The translations under genes and the position numbers were made by a program. A DNA stretch of 64,000 bases from JAJFJD01 sp965228425 (GTDB taxonomy: Bacteria > Pseudomonadota > Alphaproteobacteria > UBA8366), in assembly GCA_965228425.1 (NCBI GenBank), contig OZ245815.1, forward strand, positions 4,774,001 to 4,838,000, read 5' to 3'. Under the pieces are notes generated by a model that made no database searches, had not been told where the DNA came from, and was given only the letters and a program-made list of their open reading frames with translations. Shown here in pieces: positions 34,280-42,222 of the stretch. Each line of letters opens with the position of its first letter. The first letter of the stretch is position 1.

Positions 34280-35314
34280 ATGCAATACTCGCTGCCAACG
34301 CTAGCGCCGACAGGCGCCGTCGAACTCCATCGCGCATTGCTAAATCATTATGGGCCGGCACCGGCATGGCTGCGCCCGCCCCCGCTCAGCCAACTTGTCC
34401 TGGCCCTCCTGGGCACACGCACGCACACCGCGGTCTCGAAAAGGGTTTTCGAAGCCGTGATCCAACGGTTCGGGACTTGGGAAGCCGTCCGCGATACATC
34501 GCCGGAAGACCTTCTTCCCTATCTCACGCCGCTCACCTTCGCTGACCGGAAGGCGGTGCATCTGCCGGCCGCCCTGCGGCAAATCCATGCACGGCGCGGC
34601 AGTCTGGATCTGGATTTCTTGAGGGACTGGCCCGTCGACGATGCGCTGACATGGCTCGAAGAATTGCCCGGCGTCGGCGCGAAGGTGAGTGCCGCGGTCT
34701 TGAACTTCAGCCGACTTCAGATGCGTGCACTGGTCGTCGACACCCATCACCTGCGCGTCGCGCGGCGCCTCGGCATCGTGCCGCCGACGGCTTCGATCGC
34801 CGACGCGGCGCGCCTGCTGACGCGGCAACTGCCCGATAGCTGGACCGCAGGAGATTTCGACACGCACCACACGCTGATGAAACATCACGGACAACGGCGT
34901 TGCCGCAGCCAGGCGCCCGTGTGCGGCGGTTGTCCGCTCCAGAAACGTTGCCCGGCGGTTTCCCGCGGCATCCCCGTCGCGACGACCGGACCCGGTCTAC
35001 CCATCGGGCTGAGGTCCCGCATCCGGCGCCTCGGTCAAGCGCGGCCAGAATTCGACGACGAAGGTCGCGAAGACCGCGATCCACGCGATGGCCGACAACC
35101 CCAAAAGGAACAGGTAAAGCGCGTCCGGCACCTCCGGCGCGATGATGCGGGCGATGGCGCTGACCGTCACGGCCCCATAGGCAATCGCGGTCGTCCGGCT
35201 CGCCACAAGGGCCCCGCCGGTATGGCCGAGCGTCGCACGTGTCATGACGGCCATGATCATGGTTCCGACCGCACCGATGGTGATCGCATGGATCCACACG
35301 ATCCCCGCCAGTGA
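34280..35314 (+). CDS. Endonuclease III-like DNA glycosylase with antisense-derived C-terminal tail
   Basis: The 344-residue frame contains an HhH-GPD glycosylase. LPGVGAKVSAAVL carries the hairpin motif with the catalytic Lys position of Nth, VDTHHLRV carries the catalytic Asp, and C-x6-C-x2-C-x5-C (RRCRSQAPVCGGCPLQKRC) is the iron-sulfur loop. These enzymes remove oxidised pyrimidines. The domain ends near residue 228, but the frame runs on for ~116 more residues of low-complexity, Arg/Asp-rich sequence, antisense to nnrS. The tail is unlike any family member, so either the stop was lost or a base error shifts the end. Start chosen at the ATG (34280); a TTG lies six codons upstream. Confidence 0.82.
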   Translation: MQYSLPTLAPTGAVELHRALLNHYGPAPAWLRPPPLSQLVLALLGTRTHTAVSKRVFEAVIQRFGTWEAVRDTSPEDLLPYLTPLTFADRKAVHLPAALRQIHARRGSLDLDFLRDWPVDDALTWLEELPGVGAKVSAAVLNFSRLQMRALVVDTHHLRVARRLGIVPPTASIADAARLLTRQLPDSWTAGDFDTHHTLMKHHGQRRCRSQAPVCGGCPLQKRCPAVSRGIPVATTGPGLPIGLRSRIRRLGQARPEFDDEGREDRDPRDGRQPQKEQVKRVRHLRRDDAGDGADRHGPIGNRGRPARHKGPAGMAERRTCHDGHDHGSDRTDGDRMDPHDPRQ

Positions 35315-36169
35315 CGGCAAAGACGCGGCGAGTCCTTTCATGAACAAACCGACGACGAGCCAGAGATATCCCAAGTGAAGCGACCACACCATGGGCATGC
35401 CGAGGGTCCGCTCGCTCTGCCACGTCAAGAATCGAAGTGTACTTAGGATCGCCGCAACCAGTGTGACGGCAGCGGCCGTGAAACTGCCCCGTCCAAACAG
35501 GTCGGCCGGGATGATCGCGAAGACCGTGATGATGACAGCCATGTCTAGCCACGCGCGCGGCTTGATGTCGTGCGCGATTCCTTCCCGGTCGAGCGCGTTC
35601 CGTGTGAAAGCCGGCACGATTCGTCCGCCGATGATGGTGATCAGAAGCACGATGCCGTTCAGTGCGAGGCGTAATCCGTCGTCGCCGCCATCGTCCGCCA
35701 AACCAAGCTGCTCGGCGTGGAACAGAACATTCCCGCCGATGACCGCGAATAGCGCGACGAGGAAAACCAGATTGCGCCAGTTTTGCGATTCGATCAGCGC
35801 CCACCCGACATAGCCGGCCAGACTTACGAGGAATGCCGTATCGACGACGGCGACCAAACCGGCCGGCCATACGACGCTTGTCGTGACGAGCAACCGCCCC
35901 AGCCCCCACAATACGACCAACGCGGCAAGCCAACGGCCGGCAACCGGCGGCGTTTTGGTCCAATTGGGCAGGGCGGTGAGAATAAATCCGGCGATGGCGG
36001 CCGCGACAAATCCGAAGATCATTTCATGCCCATGCCACTGGGCCGGCGGCGCCACCACGGGCAAGGTCCAGCCGAACTGGAAATAGCCAAACCATAAAAT
36101 CATTCCCAGGACGGCAAACAGCCCCGCACCAAGAAAAAACGGGCGAAATCCGTCCCGCAGCAAATCCAC
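34997..36169 (-). CDS. nnrS: NnrS family haem-copper membrane protein
   Basis: A 390-residue polytopic protein of the NnrS family. It begins with DGFRPFFLGAGLFAVLGMILWFGYF and has GHEMIFGFVAAAIAGFILTALPNWTK near residue 50 and HAITIGAVGTMIMAVMTRATLGHTG near residue 280, carrying the conserved His residues. NnrS is induced by nitric oxide in denitrifiers and helps tolerate NO stress. It is adjacent to a cytochrome c' (an NO-binding haem protein), supporting this. Its 3' end is overlapped for 318 bp by the frame of the endonuclease III homologue on the opposite strand. Confidence 0.9.
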   Translation of the reverse strand: MDLLRDGFRPFFLGAGLFAVLGMILWFGYFQFGWTLPVVAPPAQWHGHEMIFGFVAAAIAGFILTALPNWTKTPPVAGRWLAALVVLWGLGRLLVTTSVVWPAGLVAVVDTAFLVSLAGYVGWALIESQNWRNLVFLVALFAVIGGNVLFHAEQLGLADDGGDDGLRLALNGIVLLITIIGGRIVPAFTRNALDREGIAHDIKPRAWLDMAVIITVFAIIPADLFGRGSFTAAAVTLVAAILSTLRFLTWQSERTLGMPMVWSLHLGYLWLVVGLFMKGLAASLPSLAGIVWIHAITIGAVGTMIMAVMTRATLGHTGGALVASRTTAIAYGAVTVSAIARIIAPEVPDALYLFLLGLSAIAWIAVFATFVVEFWPRLTEAPDAGPQPDG

Positions 36170-36287
36170 GCCCCCCTCGCACTCGGAACCGCTTTAACAA
36201 TCCGGGTATACTATAGAACGCGTTTAACGCGGATCAGCGGAATTTTGTTCCGATTGGCTGCGACAAAGTTGCAGCCGATTTGCGCAC

Positions 36288-36821
36288 CTATTTCTTTTCC
36301 CGGTAACGGTTATGACAACTCTTGCAGCTTCGACCGATGTCACCGAAAGCGCCCCCCAGATCCGCACCCGTTGTTGCCGTCGCAGCCCGCCGTCCAAAGG
36401 CATCGGCACGGTCCGCTAACGTCTTCGCTTCGGCCGTGAACTGCGGCCACTCGCTCCAAATCTTCTCGACCGCCTCAGATGGCCCGTGTCGGCTGCCTTT
36501 CGGAAACAGGCGCGGAACATCCCGCGCATGGGCCGCGATCGCGTCGGCCGCTTCCTTGGCCGACGCCGCATCGAAGGGCGCGCGCCCGCGCACCATCGCA
36601 GCCAGACTCTTCATGCGACCGCCCATGTCCTTCATCGCCTCCATGCGCGTCTTGACGACACCGGTCGCACCGCTGTGCGACACGGCAATGCCCGCGACCG
36701 CGAAGACCGCGAACACAAAGAATGTGGCCCCGACGGCAAATCTTGTGGTGGTGTCCGCCTTGGTTCCGTTTCCAATAATCGTGAAAGATTGCGGGATTAC
36801 GCCCGACCATGACTGCACCAT
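36288..36821 (-). CDS. Cytochrome c'-type (c556-like) haem protein
   Basis: A 177-residue protein with an N-terminal hydrophobic segment (FFVFAVFAVAGIAVSHSG), probably an anchor or signal, and a C-terminal CKSCHNRYR haem motif, the placement typical of cytochrome c' / c556 four-helix bundles. Such proteins bind NO or CO at a five-coordinate haem. Start at ATG 36821 is supported by GGAAGAG just upstream; a longer frame to 37106 has no cytochrome character. It lies next to nnrS, same strand, and 143 bp upstream is an FNR-like box. Confidence 0.85.
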   Translation of the reverse strand: MVQSWSGVIPQSFTIIGNGTKADTTTRFAVGATFFVFAVFAVAGIAVSHSGATGVVKTRMEAMKDMGGRMKSLAAMVRGRAPFDAASAKEAADAIAAHARDVPRLFPKGSRHGPSEAVEKIWSEWPQFTAEAKTLADRADAFGRRAATATTGADLGGAFGDIGRSCKSCHNRYREKK

Positions 36822-37191
36822 AACTCTTCCAGTCACTGGAAGGTCAAACACGTCTTTTCGCCGATTAAATTCGATTTTTGATCGGTACGCAGGTCGAAAT
36901 TGTATCTGCCGATATCCGCTCGGCCATGGGTGTCGAGCAATTCGAACCCGCACGAAATCCTCTTTGATCCACGTCAACGCCGCCCGTGCTGCAACCGCGC
37001 ATAGTTCAAAAGACGATGCACAACCGCATCTGTCGTCGTGAGTCAGATCCGGCGGAGCCCCATGAACCACAGACACCGCAAGACATTGCACGCCCACTTC
37101 GCCCATCCGGTAAGCGCCAATATCTCGAGCCGCGCCGGCGCCGATCCGGAACGCGATTATCCGTTGTAGAAACTACGCAGGAGCGAGCGTG
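36822..37191. other. Divergent control region between cytochrome c' and CBS-BON genes
   Basis: A 370-bp stretch without a supported gene, between two divergently transcribed genes. It holds one FNR/FixK-like box (listed separately). Frames that cross it on either strand lack family resemblance. It probably serves as a shared promoter area. Confidence 0.55.
36964..36977. promoter_or_regulatory. FNR/FixK-like box TTGATCCACGTCAA
   Basis: TTGAT-N4-GTCAA, one base from the FNR consensus and matching the FixK-type TTGAY-N4-RTCAA pattern. It lies 143 bp before the cytochrome c' ATG and 215 bp before the CBS-BON ATG, so it could serve either. The neighbouring genes (cytochrome c', nnrS, UspA) are of kinds commonly FNR-controlled. 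Confidence 0.6.
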
Positions 37192-37887
37192 ATGCTGGCA
37201 AAAGAGATCATGACGACGGACGTCGCCTGCGCCCGGGCCGACCAATCGATCCACGACGTTGCGCGGGTTCTGCTGGAACGGTCGGTCAGCGCCCTGCCCG
37301 TGATCGACGACGACGGCTGCCTGATCGGCGTCATCAGCGAAGGCGACCTGCTGCGCCGGGTCGAAACCGGGACGGAGCGGAAGCAATCCTGGTGGTTGGA
37401 CATGCTGGTGTCGAGCGAAGAGAAGTCGCGCGATTATCTCAAGAGTCATGCCGTCCACGTGCGGGACGTCATGACGAAAGATGTCATTACGATCGATGAA
37501 GAGACGCCCGTATCCGAAATCGCCGGCATTATCGAGGAAAACCGGATCAAGCGCGTTCCCGTCCTGCGCGGCGAACGACTCGTCGGCGTCGTCAGTCGCG
37601 CCGACATTATCCGCGTGCTCGCGGTGCGCCATGTTCCGGTTACGGCACCGGCGGATGACGATCTGGCCTTGCGGGAATCGGTCCTGAACGCAATCCGCGA
37701 AGTGGACGGGAAAGCCAGCCCATTCATCAACGCATTGGTGCAGGATGGGGTCGTGCATCTCTGGGGCCTCGCACAGTCGCCAGCACACAGGGACGCCCTC
37801 CAGGTTGCGGTCGAGACCATCCCGTCCGTCATGGCATTGCAAATCCATCTGCAGGTTTCGCCGCGTCTGACCGAATCGCTGGATTAG
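37192..37887 (+). CDS. CBS-pair and BON domain protein
   Basis: The 231-residue product has two CBS motifs (residues about 6-60 and 92-145), the first with SVSALPVIDDDGCLIGVISEGDLLRR, the second with NRIKRVPVLRGERLVGVVSRADIIR. A BON domain follows at about 155-225 (DGKASPFINALVQDGVVHLWGLAQSPAHRDAL). CBS pairs bind adenine nucleotides; BON domains are lipid-binding or regulatory modules. The ATG is preferred over the adjacent upstream GTG because it lies well behind an AGGAG site. This architecture occurs beside UspA genes in other proteobacteria and fits an energy-stress sensor. Confidence 0.88.
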   Translation: MLAKEIMTTDVACARADQSIHDVARVLLERSVSALPVIDDDGCLIGVISEGDLLRRVETGTERKQSWWLDMLVSSEEKSRDYLKSHAVHVRDVMTKDVITIDEETPVSEIAGIIEENRIKRVPVLRGERLVGVVSRADIIRVLAVRHVPVTAPADDDLALRESVLNAIREVDGKASPFINALVQDGVVHLWGLAQSPAHRDALQVAVETIPSVMALQIHLQVSPRLTESLD

Positions 37888-38048
37888 GACACGCGCGTTT
37901 CGCCGGTATTTCGAAGCGCCGTTTGCGTGAAAAACGGCCCAACTCGTCGGCTTACATCGCCAAAAGCAGGAGGCACCCGAGAGCGAGTAACGCGAAACGA
38001 AATTCCATATCCTTCATGGTCAAACGACCATCTCCGCGCTGATTCGGC

Positions 38049-38062
38049 CTGATTCAGATCAA
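38049..38062. promoter_or_regulatory. FNR-like box 1 upstream of uspA-like gene
   Basis: CTGATTCAGATCAA matches the TTGAT-N4-ATCAA consensus with one change (C for T at the first base). It is centred ~111 bp before the ATG of the universal stress protein. It is one of two such boxes 24 bases apart. Confidence 0.6.
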
Positions 38063-38072
38063 CCAACGCGGT

Positions 38073-38086
38073 TTGATTCAGGTCAG
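38073..38086. promoter_or_regulatory. FNR-like box 2 upstream of uspA-like gene
   Basis: TTGATTCAGGTCAG fits TTGAT-N4-RTCAA with the last base differing. Its centre is 24 bases from that of box 1, about two helical turns, so the boxes lie on the same face of the DNA. No gene other than the stress protein starts within 100 bp. Confidence 0.55.
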
Positions 38087-38166
38087 AGCCGACAAAACCG
38101 AAATGGCGGACACTCCGCCGCGAGTTCATCAGCGACCCTTACTTTGCCGAAGCGCAGGAGAACGAG

Positions 38167-38613
38167 ATGTACAAGAATATGCTGATCGCCACCGACGGAT
38201 CGGAACTCGCCAAACGGGCCGTGGATCACGGATTGATGCTGGCGAAAGGTATTGGCGCTTCGGTCCTGTTCGTGACGGTGACGGACATCTGGTCGCCCGT
38301 GGAGATGGCTGGTGAATCCATCCGGGGCTCCGAAAACCCGATGAAAAGCTATGAGGATATGGTCGCCGCCGTTGCAGAGAAAACTCTGGCCGACGCGAAG
38401 AGCGCCGCCGACGCCGCCGCGATGGATTGCGAGACGCTACATGTCACCGACCGCTCCCCCGCGGACGGCATTATCGAAGTTGCCAATGAAAAGGGATGCG
38501 ACCTCATCGTCATGGCGTCGCACGGCCGGCGCGGCATCAACCTCGCCCTGCTCGGCAGCCAAACCGCCAAGGTCCTCGCGCTCAGCAATATTCCCGTCCT
38601 CGTCCTCAGATAG
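38167..38613 (+). CDS. Universal stress protein, UspA family
   Basis: A 148-residue single UspA domain. It starts MYKNMLIATDGSELAKRAVDHGLMLAK, has VTDRSPADGIIEVANEKGCDLIVMASHGRRGINLALLGSQTAKVL, and so shows the ATP-binding G-x2-G-x9-G-like loop of the family (ASHGRRGINLALLGS...). Two FNR-like boxes lie upstream, consistent with induction under low oxygen. The 3' end faces the CbiX-like gene, which ends 20 bp away. Confidence 0.92.
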   Translation: MYKNMLIATDGSELAKRAVDHGLMLAKGIGASVLFVTVTDIWSPVEMAGESIRGSENPMKSYEDMVAAVAEKTLADAKSAADAAAMDCETLHVTDRSPADGIIEVANEKGCDLIVMASHGRRGINLALLGSQTAKVLALSNIPVLVLR

Positions 38614-38633
38614 GCTCAAGCGCCGGCCCCGGC

Positions 38634-39350
38634 CTACCGTCGGGCCAGATCCACAATGACATCGGCGAGCGCCGGATCGCATCCGATCGCGCCGGTGTAG
38701 CCGGCAGCCGGATGCACCCGCGCGACGGCCGCCGGCACGTCGGACTCGGCATGATCCCCGGCATCGAGGAAAAACCCGACGACCACGCAGGGCTCGGGCG
38801 CCACGACCCTCAATGCATCCTCGATCGACGGCGGGTTTTCCAGGAATGCCGCCTGAGCCGTGTTGAAAAGTCCCTGCGCTTCGATCCCCGCCGCCAGCGC
38901 CCGCGCGGAATCACCGGTTGCACGATGCTTCGGCGTGCCATGCGCCGCGACCACAATGTGGACGTCATCCAACGCCCATCCTCGTCGGCCGCATTCAACG
39001 CGCGCCCGCGTCAGGGCAATGTCGGCAAGACGGGGATGCACACCGACCGGGCGCGACACATGCACCCGCGCCGCCGCAGAGCCGGCTTCCGACACTTGGC
39101 CGCGCAACACCACATCGTAGGTGTACCCTTCCGCCATCAACAACGGCACCAATACGACGTCGTGTCCGGCAACCGCCTGCAATGCATCTGCAACGCCGGG
39201 GCTGCCCTTGAGACAACAGACCTCCACGCGATCAAACTCGTGGCGCATCCTGATAGTATTCGCGAGACTTTCCGCCGTGGCACTGCCGCCGCCGCTGCCA
39301 TGCGCGCACAGCACGAGGGCTTGTGGCGCTTCGTCTCGATCCGCCGTCAT
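38634..39350 (-). CDS. CbiX/SirB-like chelatase family protein
   Basis: A 238-residue protein with two CbiX-type halves. The first begins ALVLCAHGSGGG, has CCLKGSPGVADAL and VVLVPLLMAEGYTYD, and the second VVAAHGTPKHR and CVVVGFFLDAGDH. CbiX inserts cobalt or iron into sirohydrochlorin using His residues at the start of each half. Both AHG motifs are present here, although the second half differs in detail. Start taken as the ATG 11 bases beyond the asparagine synthetase stop, since the longer frame overlaps that gene. It may use a substrate other than sirohydrochlorin. Confidence 0.75.
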   Translation of the reverse strand: MTADRDEAPQALVLCAHGSGGGSATAESLANTIRMRHEFDRVEVCCLKGSPGVADALQAVAGHDVVLVPLLMAEGYTYDVVLRGQVSEAGSAAARVHVSRPVGVHPRLADIALTRARVECGRRGWALDDVHIVVAAHGTPKHRATGDSARALAAGIEAQGLFNTAQAAFLENPPSIEDALRVVAPEPCVVVGFFLDAGDHAESDVPAAVARVHPAAGYTGAIGCDPALADVIVDLARR

Positions 39351-39361
39351 ATCCGAGGCCC

Positions 39362-41287
39362 TTACAGCCAGCGTTCTTTCCAAAGCTGAAACATCATTAC
39401 GTCCCAAAGAAGGTAGTGCCAGTTGCGGGTACCGCCCAGATGTTCCCGCCACTTCTCGCGGATCGGCTGCGGATCGAAATATCCGTCTTCGCGCAGGCGT
39501 TTCTCCGACAGCAGGTCTTCCGCCCAATCGCGCAGCGGACCACGCAGCCAGGAATCGATCGGCACGCCGAAACCCATCTTGGGTCGGTCGATCAACCGCT
39601 TCGGCACATGACGTTCAAGGACTTGCCGCAACAACCACTTCCCGCTGCCGTCCCGCACCTTCAAATGTGTCGGCAGAGACCAGGCGAACGCAACGACACG
39701 GTGGTCGATCAACGGCACCCGCGCTTCCAGCGACACCGCCATCGAGGCGCGGTCGACCTTGGTCAGGATGTCATCTGGCATGTAGGTGATCGTGTCGAGG
39801 TACTGCATACGTTCGATCGCGTCGGGCACGATGTCATGCACCGTCGGATCCCAAAGCGGCCCCCGGTTTTCCTCACCACCGAGGACGAGCTTGTTCGGCT
39901 CGGTCCAATGGCTCACCAGGTACCGATAGTAGGCGTCACCCGGCTCGGTCAACACGCCGGCCAGCTTGTGCATCTTGTCGCCGGGTTGTGGCGGTCGCCA
40001 GCGGCCGGGCACGACTTGCAACAGCGTGGACCATGCGGCCGGCGGCAGCATGCGGATCGCCCCGGAGATCGCCGCCCGGACCGGCGGCGGCACCCGGTCG
40101 ATGAAGGGCAGCAGTTTGACCCCTTGGAAATACCGGACGTAACCGGCGAACAACTCGTCGCCGCCATCGCCGGACAGCGCGACCGTGACATGCTTTCGGG
40201 TCATTTCCGACACCAGGAATGTCGGGATTTGCGATGAGTCGGCGAAAGGTTCGTCGAACATCTCCGCCATGCGCGGGATCGTGTCCATCGCATGCTGCGG
40301 CTCGACATACAGCTCCGTATGGTCGGTCCCGAGATGCGCCGCCACCTCCTTGGCGTGCTGCGCCTCGTTGTAACCTTGCTCGTTGAAACCGATGGAGAAA
40401 GTTCGCACCGGCCGGCTCGCGTTGGCCTGCATCAAGGCAACGACGGCCGATGAATCGATCCCGCCGGACAAAAAAGCACCCAACGGCACGTCGGCCACCA
40501 TCCGCCGTTTGACCGCATCGCTGAGCAGATTTTCAAGTTCGTCCGTCGCGGCCGCTTCATCGAGCGACATCCGCGGCGATTGCGACTCACGGACCACATC
40601 CCTCAAACACCAATACGCGCCGATCTTCGGCGCCATGCCCGCTTTCGCCACCAGCAAATGGCCCGGCGAGAGCTTGCCGACATCCTGATAAATCGACCCC
40701 GGCCCCGGCACGTAGTTGTGCCGCATGAAGGACGCCAGCGCGTTGCGATCGACCGCGGGGGTCCAGCCCGGATGCGCCCGCAATGCCTTCAGTTCGGAGC
40801 CGAACAGGAACAGGTCGCCGAAGCGGCCCCAATACAGCGGCTTGATGCCGAGCCGGTCGCGCGCGAGGAAAAGCGTGCGCGTCTCCGCATCCCAGAGGCC
40901 GAAGGAGAACATGCCGATCAGTTTCGGCAGGGTCGCCTCGACGCCCCATTGCGCGCAGGCCTCGACCAGGACTTCAGTGTCCGAATGCCCGCGAAAGCGC
41001 GCGCCGCCCGCCTCGAGTTCGGTGCGCAGATCGTCGGCATTATAGATTTCGCCGTTATAGGTGACGGTCCAACGGCCGTTTGCCGACGCCATCGGCTGAT
41101 GGCCGGCGTTGGACAGATCGACGATCGAGAGGCGGCGATGGCCGAAAGCAACCCCAGCATCCCGGTCCTGCCAAATTCCGCTGCTGTCCGGGCCGCGATG
41201 CACCAAGGTGTCGGTCATCGCTTGAACATGCTGCGCCGGATCGCCATGACGGCCCAATGCATCGAGGATTCCCGCTATGCCGCACAT
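39362..41287 (-). CDS. asnB: Asparagine synthetase (glutamine-hydrolysing)
   Basis: The 641-residue enzyme starts MCGIAGILDALG, with Cys2 as the glutaminase nucleophile after Met removal. The synthetase ATP-pyrophosphatase motif SGGIDSSAV lies near residue 265. A longer frame starting 21 codons upstream would bury Cys2 and is rejected. AsnB-like amidotransferases often appear in polysaccharide loci, where they amidate sugars, and it lies directly downstream of gmd and fcl. The ATG lies 13 bases inside the fcl coding end, so translational coupling is likely. Confidence 0.9.
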   Translation of the reverse strand: MCGIAGILDALGRHGDPAQHVQAMTDTLVHRGPDSSGIWQDRDAGVAFGHRRLSIVDLSNAGHQPMASANGRWTVTYNGEIYNADDLRTELEAGGARFRGHSDTEVLVEACAQWGVEATLPKLIGMFSFGLWDAETRTLFLARDRLGIKPLYWGRFGDLFLFGSELKALRAHPGWTPAVDRNALASFMRHNYVPGPGSIYQDVGKLSPGHLLVAKAGMAPKIGAYWCLRDVVRESQSPRMSLDEAAATDELENLLSDAVKRRMVADVPLGAFLSGGIDSSAVVALMQANASRPVRTFSIGFNEQGYNEAQHAKEVAAHLGTDHTELYVEPQHAMDTIPRMAEMFDEPFADSSQIPTFLVSEMTRKHVTVALSGDGGDELFAGYVRYFQGVKLLPFIDRVPPPVRAAISGAIRMLPPAAWSTLLQVVPGRWRPPQPGDKMHKLAGVLTEPGDAYYRYLVSHWTEPNKLVLGGEENRGPLWDPTVHDIVPDAIERMQYLDTITYMPDDILTKVDRASMAVSLEARVPLIDHRVVAFAWSLPTHLKVRDGSGKWLLRQVLERHVPKRLIDRPKMGFGVPIDSWLRGPLRDWAEDLLSEKRLREDGYFDPQPIREKWREHLGGTRNWHYLLWDVMMFQLWKERWL

Positions 41288-42222
41288 TGCGCTTTGTACC
41301 ATTCGTATGTCTGCGTCAATCCGGTCCGCAGCGGTGTGGAGGCGGTCCATCCCAGGGCGGTCAGGCGGCCCACGTCGAGGAGTTTCCGCGGCGTCCCGTC
41401 CGGCTTCGACGCGTCATAGCGGCATTCCCCTTCGAACCCGACGACCTCGCAGATCATCCGCGCCAGCGCATCGATGGTCAGGTCCTCGCCGGTGCCCACG
41501 TTGATATGCTGCTCACCGGAATAGCATCGCAGCAGATGAACCAAGGCATCGGCCGCATCATCGACATAAAGAAACTCGCGGCGCGGTTTGCCGCTGCCCC
41601 AGATCTCGAGTTCCGCCGCGCCGTCCGTTTTCGCCCGGTGCGCCTTCGCCATGAGCGCGGGCACGACATGACTGATCGCGAGATCGAAGGTATCGCCCGG
41701 CCCATACAGATTCGTCGGCATCGCAGCGATGAAATCGCATCCATGTTGCCGGCGGTATGCCTGGCAGAGTTTGATCCCGGCAATCTTGGCGACCGCATAC
41801 CATTCGTTCGTGGGCTCCAATGGGCCGGTCAGCAACGTGTCTTCCGTCATTGGCTGCACCGCTTCCCGTGGATAGATGCAGGACGAGCCGAGCAGCAACA
41901 GTTTCTCCACGCCAGTGCGGTGCGCCGCCTGGATGACATTGGCCTCGATCGCCAGATTGTCATAGAGAAAATCCGCCGGCTGCGTGTCGTTCGCCAGGAT
42001 GCCCCCGACGGTCGCCGCCGCAAGGAACACCGCCGCCGGACGCGCCTCCGCCATCCACGCTTCCACGTCCGCCTGCCGCCGCAGATCGACCGTGGCGCGG
42101 TCGACGGTGACGACCTCGCAATCCTCCGATTCCAGCTGCCGGCACAAGGCCGCCCCGACCATGCCCGCGTGGCCGGCGACCCAGACGCGCCGGCCCGCCA
42201 GATCGAACACGGTATCAGTCAT
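41275..42222 (-). CDS. fcl: GDP-L-fucose synthase
   Basis: A 315-residue epimerase/reductase. The Rossmann motif GHAGMVGAAL lies near residue 17, SSCIYP and the YAVAK catalytic Tyr/Lys motif near 135, and the WGSGKPRREFLYVDD motif typical of this enzyme near 205. It turns GDP-4-keto-6-deoxymannose into GDP-L-fucose with NADPH. It follows gmd with an 8-base overlap of ends and starts, and leads into asnB with another overlap. A frame reaching back to 42750 lies within gmd in another phase and is not used. Confidence 0.93.
   Translation of the reverse strand: MTDTVFDLAGRRVWVAGHAGMVGAALCRQLESEDCEVVTVDRATVDLRRQADVEAWMAEARPAAVFLAAATVGGILANDTQPADFLYDNLAIEANVIQAAHRTGVEKLLLLGSSCIYPREAVQPMTEDTLLTGPLEPTNEWYAVAKIAGIKLCQAYRRQHGCDFIAAMPTNLYGPGDTFDLAISHVVPALMAKAHRAKTDGAAELEIWGSGKPRREFLYVDDAADALVHLLRCYSGEQHINVGTGEDLTIDALARMICEVVGFEGECRYDASKPDGTPRKLLDVGRLTALGWTASTPLRTGLTQTYEWYKAQCAA

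Noticed and set aside
36322..37041. Plus-strand frame over the cytochrome c' gene
   Set aside because: The minus strand encodes a CxxCH haem protein with a ribosome-binding site; the plus frame has no support.
36822..37106. N-terminal extension of the cytochrome c' gene
   Set aside because: The added 95 residues lack a signal peptide or family resemblance, and a good ribosome-binding site precedes the internal ATG at 36821.
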